From: Hetaerina americana
Lineage: Eukaryota; Arthropoda; Insecta; Odonata; Calopterygidae
Assembly: GCA_022747635.1 (NCBI GenBank)
Contig: JAKTNV010000007.1
Location: forward strand, 3,917,905 to 3,981,904
DNA: 64,000 nucleotides
Direction: 5' to 3'
Made by a program: the position numbers and the translations under genes. The stretch's first letter is position 1. Every line of letters starts with the position of its first letter. The notes beneath the pieces were generated by a model. The model made no database searches. It saw only the letters and a list, made by a program, of their open reading frames with translations, and was not told where the DNA came from. Positions 29,816-41,155 of the stretch are shown here, piece after piece.

Positions 29816-31137
29816 AATGGAAAAAATGTGAGTATTTAGCTGTCATTAAATATATTGGTTTTGAAAGGCAATGCACCTACACAAATCAAAGCTGAGCTGG
29901 TCGCTCGGTACAGGGATTATTTACGACGGTGGACTTTAGGGAAGCTGAATTGAAACTTGACCGTGCCAGCTTGGCTGATAATGAGTGTTCGGGATGGCCA
30001 AAACTGCGACAGCCATCGATGGCATTGAAAAAATTCACAAAATGGCACTGGTCGACCGTCGAATTTAGGCTATTTATTTATTTATCGATTTAATTGAGCG
30101 AGGTTGAGACTTATAGGCCCTTCTTCCACATAACCCTATGCCATTGCATTGAAGTCAATTACGACACAACCAAGCCCTAGGTGGAGGACAACCCACCCAT
30201 CGAACCCGCAACCTCTGGGTTGGGCAGGCGAGGACGTCACCCCGCCGCCAGCGGGGTCGGCCAGAAAGAGAGAGAGAGAGCGGAGGCTATGGACACATCG
30301 AAAGAAGGAGTTTGTTATACAAACGCGTGTACTGACGTATCTTGTATATTGACTGATGAATAGGTCATGGGTAAGCGATCCGCACGCTCGTTGGGGGGTC
30401 GTCGATTTTTTTCCCTTGGGACCAACAACGAATTCGGACGAAGACTTCCAAGACACGGTTTGAGTGGTTTAAACGAAACGAGTGAGATTTTTTGCATCAA
30501 TTTTGTGTGTGTCGATGGCTGTGGGTGAAACTTGAATCCACCGCTGCACTCCTAAGACGAAAGAACTGTGCAAACAGTGGACTGCAAAGGGCGAACTTGC
30601 TCCGAAGAAAGGTGAAGACGGTTCCTTCGGCCGGGTGGCGACCGTTTGTTTTGGATAGTTACGGAATTACGTTGACTGATTATATTAAGAAAGGAAGTGC
30701 ATTACGCAAATGCATCACAAGGTAAAGGCACAAATTGTAAAAAAATGACGACATTTGAAGGTGTAGAAAGTGCTTCTCCATCTGGACAACGCACCCGTTC
30801 CCACTTTGGCGGCCGCAATGGCTAAAATCCACGAAATACGCTTCGAATTGATTGACCAATCACCGCATTCGCCACACTTGACTTTTTGCTGTTTCTACCC
30901 TCAAAAGTTGGCTTGGAGAACAGAGGATTTCATTGGACGAAGAGGATATCGCATGCGTTTACGTCTATTTTCCGGAGAAATGCGTCAAATACTATTATGC
31001 AAGGGTTAAAAAGGTTAAATCATCGCTAGAAAAAATATATTCACTTAAAAAGGAGACTGTTTTGAAAAATAAAAAATAAATTTGAAGGAAAAATGTCTCA
31101 TTTATATGTTAGATTGGAAATTTTTCAGACTACCCAC
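29816..31137 (+). pseudogene. Mariner transposase, split by a SINE
   Basis: N-terminal coding starts at about 29816 (ATGGAAAAAATGTGAG...). Decayed frames give TQIKAELVA, TVDF.EAELKLDRASLADNEC and EKIHKMALVDRR, ending at about 30065. After the SINE it resumes at about 30330 with CILTDE, then RIRTKTSKT and KQWTAKGELAPKK. The catalytic part follows: LDSYGITLTDYIKKG, then LLHLDNAP and QSPHSPHL, KLAWRTEDFIG and a YYARVKKV...LKKE C-terminus ending near 31080. Many stops and frameshifts. The 3' end TTTTTCAGACTACCC near 31120-31135 looks like the mariner TIR. Confidence 0.85.
30062..30290 (-). mobile_element. tRNA-derived SINE, family 3, copy 1
   Basis: On the minus strand: a tRNA-like head (GGCCGACCCCGCTGGCGGCG, B box GCGGGTTCGATGGGTGG), then CCACCTAGGGCTTGGTTGTG, GGAAGAAGGGCCTATAAGTC, and a tail GATAAATAAATAAATAG. 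The copy at 45.7 kb shows the same order. It lies inside the mariner coding region, so it inserted after that transposon. Confidence 0.75.
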
Positions 31138-32455
31138 GGATGTATACCACAGTCCGGGAAATGAAAAACACGCTCCACATTCGTCAAGTACCTTCTTCCA
31201 CCAACAGCATCATCTCAAGTCACATCTGTTCTAGGTTCTTTGAGCACCTCAAACAGAGTCAAACATCACCGAAAAGCAAACTCCCTCCAGCTCTTTACAC
31301 CAGCCACTGCACTCAATTTAAGAATTAATATCCCCCGAGCATCCTCTAATCTCACTTCCCTCTCCGTTTCTCTCCCAAACATGTTGCTACCCACAGTACG
31401 TATCTGTGTCGGAAAGTGCCGCAATGGACTATTTATTTCTTCCCACTATCAAAAGATTCAACGATTCCATTAGAATCAATTGGGCAATCTTTCCCATAGT
31501 TTTTTGAAGTACTTTCAGCATCTCGCATTATGTCCTCCTATTTGACCACACCCCCATCCTACTCCCCCTGTGTTACCCTGCCTCCCTCGCTCCATCTCGC
31601 CGTTCCGAGATCGCAGTGACTAGGGTAGGTGGTTGGCGGGAGAATCGAAATTTTTCAAAAACACAGGTCCATTTCCTTGCGAATGTTTCTCTATTATTTC
31701 TGGCGTTATTTTCCTGGCGAAAAAAACTCGCAGAGGAACCAAGTAGAAGAGCGGCGATTATTTTTCAAGCAGAGATTTATTGCGAAATGAGTATGCAGGG
31801 AGGTGCATTTGTTCACATGCGATTAGTGCATTCACTGGGGAAACCATTGACTCATCTCACGCCTCTCCCCATGCGAGGCCTCCTCCCCACTCCGCCCGCG
31901 GTCGCTACCGCCTTGGGGTTATCGGATGCCGGAAGGGAAACGAATATAAAGAAGGTCGTTTGTCTGGAAGAAATCCGGCCGCGCGAATGGCTCGATTCCT
32001 CTTGCTTAGAGGCGGATAGCCCGACTCGGAGTGGCGCGCTCTTCAAGGTGCGCCCTTCGAAGACTCCTTTCATCTGTGGGGGAGGAGGGGGGGTGAGAGG
32101 GTGGGAGAGGCGGAGGAGAGTGGGGGTCCCACCCCAAAGAGAGGCGAAGCGGGAGGGGGGAGAGCTATATTCGCAGGGACGGGGAAGATAGAAAAAGTCT
32201 TCAAGTTTGTTTCACAGATGAAATCCAGGGATATTTACTGTCCATGAAGCAACCTATTGAAAGGGATTAAGACGTCCGTCAATGAAATATATATTTAAGT
32301 TTAATTTTGGAAATTTTCGCTCAAGAGTTCCAAATAAATTATAAGTAAAGCTTTGCGCGTCCATATTTAACCAAGGAGAAATTTCGAACATTTATAACAA
32401 TAACTTTGCAGTATTCTTGGCAATTCAATGTTAACATTAGACGTATTGATTCCTT
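31138..32455. other. No recognisable gene
   Basis: Unique sequence with a CT-rich stretch near 31540-31600 and a G-rich patch at 32070-32160. The 191-codon frame at 31616-32191 is composition-driven (its end is G/R-rich) and shows no domain. Confidence 0.4.
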
Positions 32456-32745
32456 AATTGGGGATCGGTATGGTGCGGTGGCTGACATCTAGGCTCCCAA
32501 CCGAGAGGGACCGGCTTCGAATCCTGGAGACAATAAATATTTTTCAGTGGTATCCTGATCCCTACTTGAGGTGCTTTGAGTACGACGTCCGTCGAATGGG
32601 ACGTTTAACTGCGGTCCCCTTGGCGCCTTCCGACAGGAGTAGGCCGATGCCGACGCCGGGTTTCTCTCCACCCTTCCTCCTTTCCTGTTCATCGCTAATG
32701 GCGCAAATGACCTCAGCTGTCGGTCGCCTCCCCTATATAGACGAA
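32456..32745 (+). mobile_element. tRNA-derived SINE, family 2, copy 1
   Basis: The head has GGTATGGTGCGGTGGCTGAC (A box region) and a B box GGCTTCGAATCC at 32513-32524. The body reads TATTTTTCAGTGGTATCCTG, CCCTACTTGAGGTGC, TACGACGTCCGTCGAATGGG, then GAGTAGGCCGATGCCGACGC and TGGCGCAAATGACCTCAGCT, ending GGTCGCCTCCCC. It lacks the GGAGGGCACTTTGAG segment present in the other two copies and a clear TAC repeat tail. Confidence 0.9.
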
Positions 32746-33030
32746 CTCGTTAACAGATCAAGGGGTGCGAGAAAAGGAACTTTGAAACAATATCTATTTG
32801 AATGATGTCATATTGGCTGTCCGGAAACAAATTTGAAGTAGTCGACACACCCAAGGCCTCTGCTATTTCGCGCACTTTCGTTCGTCGATCAGTGAGGATC
32901 ATGGCGTGGACTTTTTGAATGATTTCCTCGGTAACCACGTCTACCTGGTCCTGGTCGCTCCCCAGCAAAAACAGATGCCCGTCCACGTTTAAATTCGTTG
33001 AGCTAATATCTAACTGTGGTCATAGATGGC
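32746..33030 (-). pseudogene. Mariner transposase N-terminal relic
   Basis: From 32986 down, the frame gives VTEEIIQKVHAMILTDRRTK then VREIAEALGVST, the second helix-turn-helix of a mariner transposase. It then degrades into unrelated sequence. No catalytic residues or TIRs remain. Confidence 0.82.
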
Positions 33031-33399
33031 GAAGTGTCCCCATTAACAGCATCCAACTTTACTTTTATCTCCTCGCATTTCTTCCCATCCAAAAACAAAA
33101 AGCGAATTACCGAACACTACTGATCTTTTTCCATCTAAGCGAAAATCACGAAACACGTCTTACTCGAATGGCTGCCAAATCCAAACTAACCTTTAAATCA
33201 GTCTGAAATTTTTTTTCACCGTCGTTTGATAGGCGGCAGCACACGATGATAATATAAACTTCCCCCAGGAACGCCCTTTGTCGTCAAATACGGGTACTTG
33301 AACCACCCTCTTAAGTACCATGTATAACGACACAAAAATCGAAAATCAAATATACGCAACCCATGGTAATTCAAAATTCGCGAAACATTTTGTGGCTGG

Positions 33400-33490
33400 G
33401 TTCACGGACTCCTATACGGTATAGTTTTTTTTAACAATTTATTGTGATCTACTGTGTCAAAAGCTTTTCTTAGATCTATAAATTTTAAAG
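33400..33490 (-). pseudogene. LINE RT fragment, motif A only
   Basis: The minus strand translates FIDLRKAFDTVDHNKLLKK, a textbook non-LTR RT motif A, followed by a YRIGVR-type piece after a frameshift. Nothing of the rest is visible, so this is a very short remnant. The surrounding minus-strand frame to 33930 is serine/proline-rich and probably not part of it. Confidence 0.7.
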
Positions 33491-33499
33491 AGGTTTATG

Positions 33500-34945
33500 A
33501 ATATACCAGCGTAGATCGTGGAGTTGTTTGGCTCGGATACTTGGTCGTCGAGGCAAGAGTAAATGTAGATTGTAGCCCATGCGCATGTGAAACAGAATGG
33601 AGGAAATGAAAGGGAGAAAGAAATAGGATGAAGAGAGGGAAGGGGTTGCCAGGCACGTCGAGGGAAGAGAGAAGTTTGTTGGGAGAAAAATGGAGAGACG
33701 GGGGCGGGGGGGGGGAGCGATGCGTAGGGAGGAAATGGTGGGGCGCTTTGGGGGAGAGGACGTGAGGAAATGTTCACTGCAATTCCGACTTTTATGGCAT
33801 TTAGTTTAATGGTTATGAGGTACTTACGGAGTGCGACAGTGTTCAGCTCCTGAGAAGAAGGCACGACACTCGCTCGTTTTCTCTCCTGTGGGACCATTTC
33901 TCTCCTGAAGAAGGGACCATTTGGTCTCAATTTCGCTCAAATAAAGACCACTATCTATCTATCTGTGCTCATCGAAAAAAAACAATACGTACCTCCCGCC
34001 ACTGCTGTCGACGATGATCGGGGAAGAAGACAAAATGTTGAATAGTCGCCTTCTTATTTACTCGTGGTGTGGTTTCCCGTAGCCCGTGATGAAGGGCTGC
34101 AGCATTGATTCCTCCCAGTTGGCAGGAGGGTCGACCCCACCCCTCCCCTCCTCCTTGATGTCGCCCTCATCATCACATGGGACGTCCGATACATGAGTGT
34201 TTATTTATATTTTATTCGGCGACCGCAAACTCGTCTCCATTCGTTTTCGTCGGAAACCCGATTATCCATGGGCAAGCGAAAGCCGCGCGCCGCATAACAT
34301 TTAGGCGCGCCCGCGTGGTCCACCCCCCCCCCCTTCCCCTCTCGACGACCCGCCGGGGTCAACCTGTGCTCCCCACACAGAGGGGGGGGGAAGCGCCGGC
34401 CGGGCTTTATTTCGACGAAGGAGACGAAAATTAAATCAACATATTGCGACCCCAAAGCGAGACGAAATCCATGCGGGGGGAAATAATCGCTTTTGCAGAA
34501 ATATATTCAAAGCTCTCTCCAATCCACTTATATCAGATTTTTCTACATTAATAATTCTATCGCTTATGTTTTGTTTCTAGGTATCAGAAATAAAATTAGC
34601 TTTTGGCTTTACGATTGGATGAAAATGTGGAATTGGAAAATTACGCATAACCGTGAAAATAACAGCATAGCATATTTACTTAACCGTCCTTATACCTTTT
34701 CATACATGCACCCGGTTTCAGATACTAAATATTTGTTGCATGATTATTGTGATACTGTTGCAACTGCCACGCTCAATGTTTGTCAGCGTTGATTATTTCG
34801 CCGACGAACGTCATTGAGCACTCGAAAGCAACATTTACTTTACAATTACAAATTCAGAATGAACATCTGATTTTGAAACCGCAGCGATGTTAATGTTATT
34901 TAAATAAATTTTTCCTCAGCATCTTAATATTTTTCTTTACTTTTC
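33500..34945. other. No recognisable gene
   Basis: Includes a G-rich patch (33690-33720), ATCT repeats near 33950-33965, and C/G runs near 34320-34395. The remainder is AT-rich and unique. Confidence 0.4.
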
Positions 34946-35267
34946 AAAAGGGGATCGAGATGGTGCGGGGGCTAACGTACTGGCTTCCCACCCTGAGGGC
35001 GCGGGTTCAAATCCCGGCGGTGTTGAATATTTTTCAGAGGTATCTCGATCCCTACTTGAGGTGCTTTGTGGAGGGCACTTTGAGTAAGTACGCCGTCCGT
35101 CGGATGGGGCGTTAAGCTGCGGAACCCTTGGCGCCTTTCGACAAGAGTAGGCTAATGCCGACGCCTGGTTTCCCTCCACCCTTCATCCTTTCCTATCCAT
35201 CCATTATGGCGCAAATGACCTCAGCTGTCGGTCGCCTCCTTCCCCTAAATACTACCACTACTACTTA
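34946..35267 (+). mobile_element. tRNA-derived SINE, family 2, copy 2
   Basis: A-box region GATGGTGCGGGGGCTAACGT, B box GGTTCAAATCC at 35003-35013, then the shared body (TATTTTTCAGAGGTATC, CCCTACTTGAGGTGCTTTGT, GTACGCCGTCCGTCGGATGG, GAGTAGGCTAATGCCGACGC, GGTCGCCTCC) and a (TACTAC)-type tail at about 35250-35267. Longer than copy 1 by the GGAGGGCACTTTGAG segment. Confidence 0.93.
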
Positions 35268-37439
35268 CTTTTCAAGGTCTGTCCCAAAAGGTAAGTAAAA
35301 CGATTTTTCCCCTGCCTTGGCCAAAATATGAATAGGCGTCTACCGTGACGAGACACGGATCTTTGAGTACTGCCCAAGTACAACTCCTCTTGAGTATAAT
35401 CTGGACCACTGCATTATATTTCAAAGAGGCCATGACTAGGTGCCTAGACGAGGGTCCTGTTGATGGCTTACTGGAAGCATACCACGATTATCAGAGGCAC
35501 TGGCATTGGCGTATCGATACTTAAGGGTGGTCTTATGACGGATTTTAGCAATTAACACTTTGATCTGGAATAGATGTTTTTCCCAAGATTTATTCTACTT
35601 ATTTGTTGGGACAGACTATACATGTCCTTCAAGCCGTTTTCTTTCCTCTGCATCTTACCTGGCAAGCCGCCGCGAGGGTCCCTGGAAGGGTGTCGAGTCA
35701 CCAGTGATTCATTGTTATTTGGTGATTGTTGACATTTGGGAAGTTTAGCCTGCCATACATTTTTCCTAATGTTGCGATCATAAGTAGGGCAAAGGAATAA
35801 TCAGTTCGCATATCACACGGATCGGCTTTCAATTTCGATTAATTTCTCACTCTGGTCGACCCTACCAATGGATAATGCGGCTGAAAATTGGATTAATCCT
35901 TCCGCGTAAGTATTAAAATCGAATGATTTATATTTTTCTCTAAGCTCAAGGGGTTGATGCAACCTTTGTGCTGCTGGTCGCTCCCAACCCGAACTATTCG
36001 ATAAATCAATGGCGATTTGTCATTGTTTATTACGACACTTCACGTCATGGACTGCGTTTCTCTGTATATACCGTTTAATATCGAAATGAAGTCCTTCCCG
36101 CGCAGGCTCCCGTACGTTCTCGTGGATTAAAGGCGAGGTTTGCCCAAATTGAAATGACCTCTCTCCTTTTGGGGCAGACGGAGTCTTGTGCGAGAGCGTG
36201 ACGTTAGGTTTCACGGGGGAACTAACTGCACTTCCCTCCCACCAATCCCTCCTCCCTTCGCCCGCCAACCGCATTACAATCCCCACTCGCCATTCAGTGA
36301 TTCCCTCCAAAGACACCCGCAATTATTTCCTCAATTTGATTGCATACGATGCCTATTAATTCCTTCCTAATATTAAGAAGTGCGTACATGGAATCTACAT
36401 GAAGTTGGCTTGCTTACTGAGTTAGATATTTAGCAGTGAAGGAGGACATATTTGCTGAACGATAAACGCAACTGCTTATCTAAACTATCAGGAGAACTAG
36501 CCTGGGAATTACTTGCGGTCTAAAATTCGGTCAAATATTAAATCACTCACATAAATACGAGTAGACTTGGGTCTCTTTTCTAATAATTTCGAAAATGCAT
36601 CATTATACTCGTCGCACTAAGACGGAAGAGATCTTGAAAATAAGATTAGAGAGGCAAATAGCAGTCCTGATGGCTTCATTTTCAATATGGCAATAAAATC
36701 AATATCAGGAAAATGAATTTTTCTAAAGGCGGCCAACACTGGTGCTCATTGAATAATTTTCTACGTCAGGCGTGATCATTTTCAGCCATTTTAAAATCTT
36801 TAATTTCATTGAAACCTTTGCCAGCGGATCTCTTTGCTGGCAGTGAAATATTTGAACCTTAGATACCGTAGCGCATGCAAATCTGTTTAAAAGAATCATT
36901 TCCAAAGCACCATCATCGAGCACTAAAGGCAGTGAGTGCCTTGTCGCAACAGCCTACCACGCCTCTCTCCATTCACCGATGCTTCCTTCAGGCTAGCATA
37001 TGATCTGAAGTCCATCTCATGCTACATGGTCTTGAAGAAGACAGCAGCTCTGCGACACGCTCTCTCGTTTTCTTCCCTGTAACTTTTCCTTCAAATATGT
37101 TCTCAAGGAATGGGTAATTATGCCTTAGTTAATTTCCGATTCCTCTTCTTCGTCTTATTGTTCTTAAGAGCCATATCTATTCTTTAAACTCTGCTGACAC
37201 CTTTTCATTAGATTTTGTCGAGGGGAAGAGCGAAGAAGGCACAGGCAAAATTAGATTCTCATGAATTAAAGAGAAGAACCAGGACAAATGTGATTTAAGG
37301 TCAAAAATGGAACAATACTCTTTGAATGCGATAAATTGGGCGAAAGGGAGAATTAATACAAAGAATTACACAATGGAATAGAGGCAAAGAATAAATATAC
37401 CTTTATAGGGGATGAGAAAGGTATAGACAAAGATAGGCT
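35268..37439. other. No recognisable gene
   Basis: Unique AT-rich sequence. Short frames (for example 36020-36322 and 36723-36923 on the minus strand) have no motif I recognise. The last 200 bp before 37440 is A-rich and may be the decayed 5' part of the LINE relic that follows. Confidence 0.4.
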
Positions 37440-37868
37440 GGGGCATTTAATTACCAGAGAGAATTAATTTCTGCTTTGAGAAGTTTTAAGCACAAGAATG
37501 AAACAGGCCCAGAAGATATACCCGGAGCAATACTGAAAAATATAGGTAATTTGGCAAAAGAACAGTTGTTCCAAATTATTAACAAATGTTATGAAACAGG
37601 AGAGGTACCTGAAGATTTTACTGATAGTAAAATAGTTACAATCCCCAAGAAAGGTTATACAACAGACTGCTCCAACTATAGAACAATTTCCATTCTTCCA
37701 CTCATTCCAAAAATTCTATTGAGCATGATGAAAAACAGATGAAATGGGAAAATTAAGAGAAATTTCGCATATTAAGAATTTGGACTTGGGAGAGGAAGAG
37801 GAGGCAGAGAAGTGGCATTAGCACTTAGACAGATTTTAGAGAGGAGGATAGACGTTAATAGAAAGACA
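37440..37868 (+). pseudogene. Old LINE RT relic, 5' half of a split copy
   Basis: Reads SFKHKNETGPEDIPGAILKN, EQLFQIINKCYETGEVPEDF, IVTIPKKGYTTDCSNYRTIS and GLGRGRGGREVALALRQILE, i.e. the fingers of an RTE-like RT. It stops at 37868 in the middle of the block before motif A, where the CR1-like LINE is inserted. The other half resumes at about 39926. Confidence 0.85.
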
Positions 37869-39925
37869 TACTACATCTACATAATACCCCGCAAGCCGCC
37901 GCAAGGACGTGTGGCGGGGGGTGTTAGGTCACCAACTGTAAAATGGTAAATACCACATGCAAAAAAACAACATGGAAAATTACACCCACAGCAGCGCGCA
38001 CACTCATGCAAAAATCCCTTCATCCAACACTCATGCAAACAAATATGCCATAAACCAACAAACAAATGCACCCCAGGATGCAGCACGAAAGCCATCCAAC
38101 AACACGCAAGCCAGGACACAACAAGCAAGAATGCGAAACTCCAATACCACATGAAAATGCACCACAAAAAACTCTACCCCCCAAAGAGTCTGTAAAAGGC
38201 AGGGAATGCGACCCAACGTTGCAGGTAGCAGGAATTCCCCCCCGCGGAGAGTGACGAGGGAATGAAAGTGAGACTTAAAAACAGATGAACAGAACACGAA
38301 TGAGGTCATTCGTAAAGAATGGGTTTGGATAACAAAACACACTAGGTTAGTGAAAGAGCATGCATTTAAATAGAAGTAATTATTTTTTAGACGCTGAGGG
38401 TGGCAAGTGGAATTTTTGCTATCTATAACCCTGCAGCTGCTATCCCGTATTGTCCGTGGGAAGAAGGAGTCCTTGAGGCGGCAAGTTCTGCCATGTATTT
38501 CCCGAATTTTATGTGCATGATCGAAGCGACCAATGTATCTACATACAGTATACGAATAATTTGCGAGACCTCGGTGCTGAAGCATGCGGATCTGAATTTA
38601 TTTAATAATTTTAATGTTGCATTGAATCGTCTCTCTTCCAATGATTCCCACCCCAAATCCATGAGCATTTCGGTGACGCTTTGCGTTTTATCGTAAGGTA
38701 TTTTTTCAAAACGGGCTGCCCGGCGTTGAACCTTCTCAATTTCCCGAATGAGGCCTTTTTCACTGGGATCCCACACGCTACATGCGTATTCTAAATGAGG
38801 CCTTACAAGAGCGTGGTAACAGCGTTCCTTGACCTTCGAGTCACTTTTGCCGACAATGCGTCTAATGAATCCCAATTTTTTATATGCTTGACCGCAGACT
38901 TTACGTATGTGAATCCCCCAAGTTAAGTCTTTTGTGAATGTGACACCTAGGTATTTTACCGTATCAACTACTGCTAGGTCATCTCCAGCTAATTTGTAAG
39001 CAAATCCCGTTGATCTTTTAAAGAAATTTACCACTGAACATTTATTATAATTTAGAGTCAATCCCCAGTTAGAACACCATTTAGTAATGCAATCTAAATC
39101 CTGCTCTAGAATAAAACGATCCTCATCCCCAGATATCTCCCGATAGATCACCGTGTCATCCGCGAACATCCTAATTTTACTTTTCACTTCGCGGTTCAAA
39201 TCGTTAACAAAAATCAAGAAAAGCAACGGCCCGATCACACTTCCTTGAGGTACCCCCGACGTGACTCGAACGCTGTCGGAACTAGCGCCATCAAGGACTA
39301 CCCTCTCTTCCCGCTCTGAAAGAAAATCTTTAACCCAACTTATGGCGCCCTTGTTCATACCCGCGACCTTTAATTTATGAATGAGTTCACCATGTGGGAC
39401 CTTATCAAATGCCTTTTGAAAATCTAAGAATATGGCATCCATTTGCCTACCTCTCTCACCCGATAAAAGTAAATCATGTGTAAATAATCCTAATTGGGTC
39501 TCGCAGGAGCGGGTTTTCCTGAATCCGTGTTGATTGTCACTTAAAAAGTTAATATTGTCAAGGTGTCTCATTATTGAACTGACAATTATGTGCTCTAAGA
39601 TTTTGCAACAGATAGAAGTGAGAGATATAGGTCTGTAATTACTGTGATCCTCCCTGTCACCACCTTTAAAAATAGGCGTTATTTGCGCGGTTTTCCAAAT
39701 CTTAGGTACTTTGCACTCTGTGAGGGATTTGTTAAATATAAATTCAAGGTACGGGGCAATGTTTGGAGCTAAATGTTTTATCACCCTAGCTGGTATATTT
39801 TCGGGACCCGGGGATTTGTTGGGTTTAATCTCGTTAAGCAATTTTAGAATTCCTAGTGAGTTTTCTTTTTGGTTTAACAATCTTTTTTATTTCTATGTCG
39901 AAGTTGGTATATTCAGTCCTATATG
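37868..39925 (-). mobile_element. CR1-like LINE, 5'-truncated, inserted into an older LINE
   Basis: The minus-strand RT frame (39880-38423) is followed by C-terminal codons in a shifted frame, a 3' UTR rich in CATGCAA/GCATGAG, and the terminal hairpin CCGCCACACGTCCTTGCGGCGG with a GTAGATGTAG end at 37868. The endonuclease and ORF1 are missing. Its ends coincide with the break in the older RTE-like relic on the opposite strand. Confidence 0.92.
38423..39880 (-). pseudogene. CR1-like reverse transcriptase, catalytic motifs intact
   Basis: 485 codons. APGPEN-like start (NKSPGPENIPARVIKHL, 21-37), GGDREDHSNYRPISLTS (73-89), QHGFRKTRSCETQLGLF (117-133), motif A AIFLDFQKAFDKVPH (149-163), motif B SGVPQGSVIGPLLF (208-221), catalytic MFADDTVIYRE (238-248), then KYLGVTFTKDLTW and VRPHLEYACSVWD. 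All three catalytic aspartates are present. Near 38590 the frame shifts: the true C-terminus (HKIREIHGRTCRLKDSFF, PRTIRDSS) lies in the frame covering 38585-38031, so the last 40 or so codons here are out of frame. No start codon of the full ORF2 is present, so it cannot move alone. Confidence 0.93.
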
Positions 39926-40060
39926 GTCTTCATAGGATTAGAAAAGGCTTTTGACGAAGTTGACTGGAGACTACTATTCCAAATATTCAAAAACCACCAA
40001 CTTGATTGAAATAATAGAAAAATAGTTTTAAATTTCTATTACATTAATCATACGAGATTA
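39926..40060 (+). pseudogene. Old LINE RT relic, 3' half of the split copy
   Basis: Begins YMVFIGLEKAFDEVDWRLLF and QIFKNHQLD, motif A of the RT whose upstream part ends at 37868. Removing the 2.06-kb CR1-like insert joins RKTY to MVFIGLEKAF. It decays after about 40040. Confidence 0.82.
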
Positions 40061-40329
40061 TCGTATGATGACTCTCCGCTTAGTTGGGAGAGTCCGAGGT
40101 GAAGAAGGGTTTCTGTTCTCAAATCTCAATTGATGTCTCAATCCTAAATGCCATTCTTTTGTAGTAAATATGACTAACATTTATAATCCAAATTTCCTTC
40201 TCTATATATACTTCCTTTCTATAGCCAAAGGCATTTGTTGCTAAACAAATGCTGTCCAATACATACGCAAACTTAGGCCATAAAAACTTCATTTTGCAAA
40301 ATTTAGTCCACATTGATTTTATCCCCTTC

Positions 40330-41155
40330 AAATTAAGTCTCCATTCGTTGCTATGAACTTATTCCATCTTCTCTTCCACTGTTTAAAGCACTCTTGGAAG
40401 TCCTCGGAATTTAGGCCTTTTTAGTTTCCTCGCCGTTTCTTGCTTTATGGTGACCACATCTTCCCAGTTATGTCCCGTCATCACATTTTTGCACTTTGGG
40501 AAGAGGAAAAAGTCACAGGGGGCGAGATCTGGCGAATAAGGAGGAGGAAGGATAACGATGGAATGTTTTTGCCAGAAACTGGCGAACAATTAATGCTGGA
40601 CGTGCAGATGCATTGCCATGGTGAAGGATCCATCCACCATGATCCGTTAAAATAGTGCGCACCGTAGCTTTGCCCAAATTCAGTTCATAAGCTATCATTT
40701 GGACAGTTTTCTGACGATCGGTAAGGCCAAGGGGCCGCACACGATCAATGGTGTCGTCAAAACATTGTGGTTGAAGGTCGTCCCGGCCTTTCAACATCCG
40801 TGACGTCTTGTCGGCCATCTTTAAAACGCTTAATCCCCTTGAAATCGGATGTTTTCTTCTGGTGAGCATTATCACCGTAAACAGCAGTCCACATTTAAGT
40901 TATTTCATGATTACTTTTACCGCACGTCACCAAAAAACTTGATTGCTCCTTGATTCCGCCAATTTCCATTTTTGACAAATAGTAAAAACAGGGACAACAG
41001 AAACTAACATTACCGCCGCCATACGCGCTGCTGGACGATCCGCCAAGCACAGACGCAGGCTCATTGGGTCCCAGGCGAGTAGTGCTGCTGGTGGGCGGGG
41101 TTATAGTCGCCGTCATTGCCGCCAGATCGCAACCGTTTGCGTATTCATTGCACAG
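40330..41155 (-). mobile_element. Mariner-like transposon, family B, copy 1
   Basis: From 41155 downward the 5' leader (CTGGCGGCAATGACGGCGAC, GACCCAATGAGCCTGCG, GTTGTCCCTGTTTTTACT) matches the copy at 63.3 kb. The transposase frames are DDLQPQCFDDTIDRVRPLGL, TDRQKTVQMIAYELNLGKAT and GGWILHHGNASARPALIVRQ. Near 40560 follow ILPPPYSPDLAPCDFFLFPK and TARKLKRP. The N-terminal helix-turn-helix is mostly deleted, and frames shift twice. The final catalytic Asp region (SPDLAPCDFFLF) is intact. Confidence 0.88.

Noticed and set aside
31616..32191. 191-codon plus-strand frame as a host gene
   Set aside because: No recognisable domain. The C-terminal part is a G/R-rich translation of a G-skewed tract, and an opposing frame of similar quality exists.
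40040..40085. ATCATACGA-GATTA-TCGTATGAT as another palindromic insertion
   Set aside because: Arms are only 9 bp, with no tail and no flanking direct repeat; within chance expectation for 64 kb.
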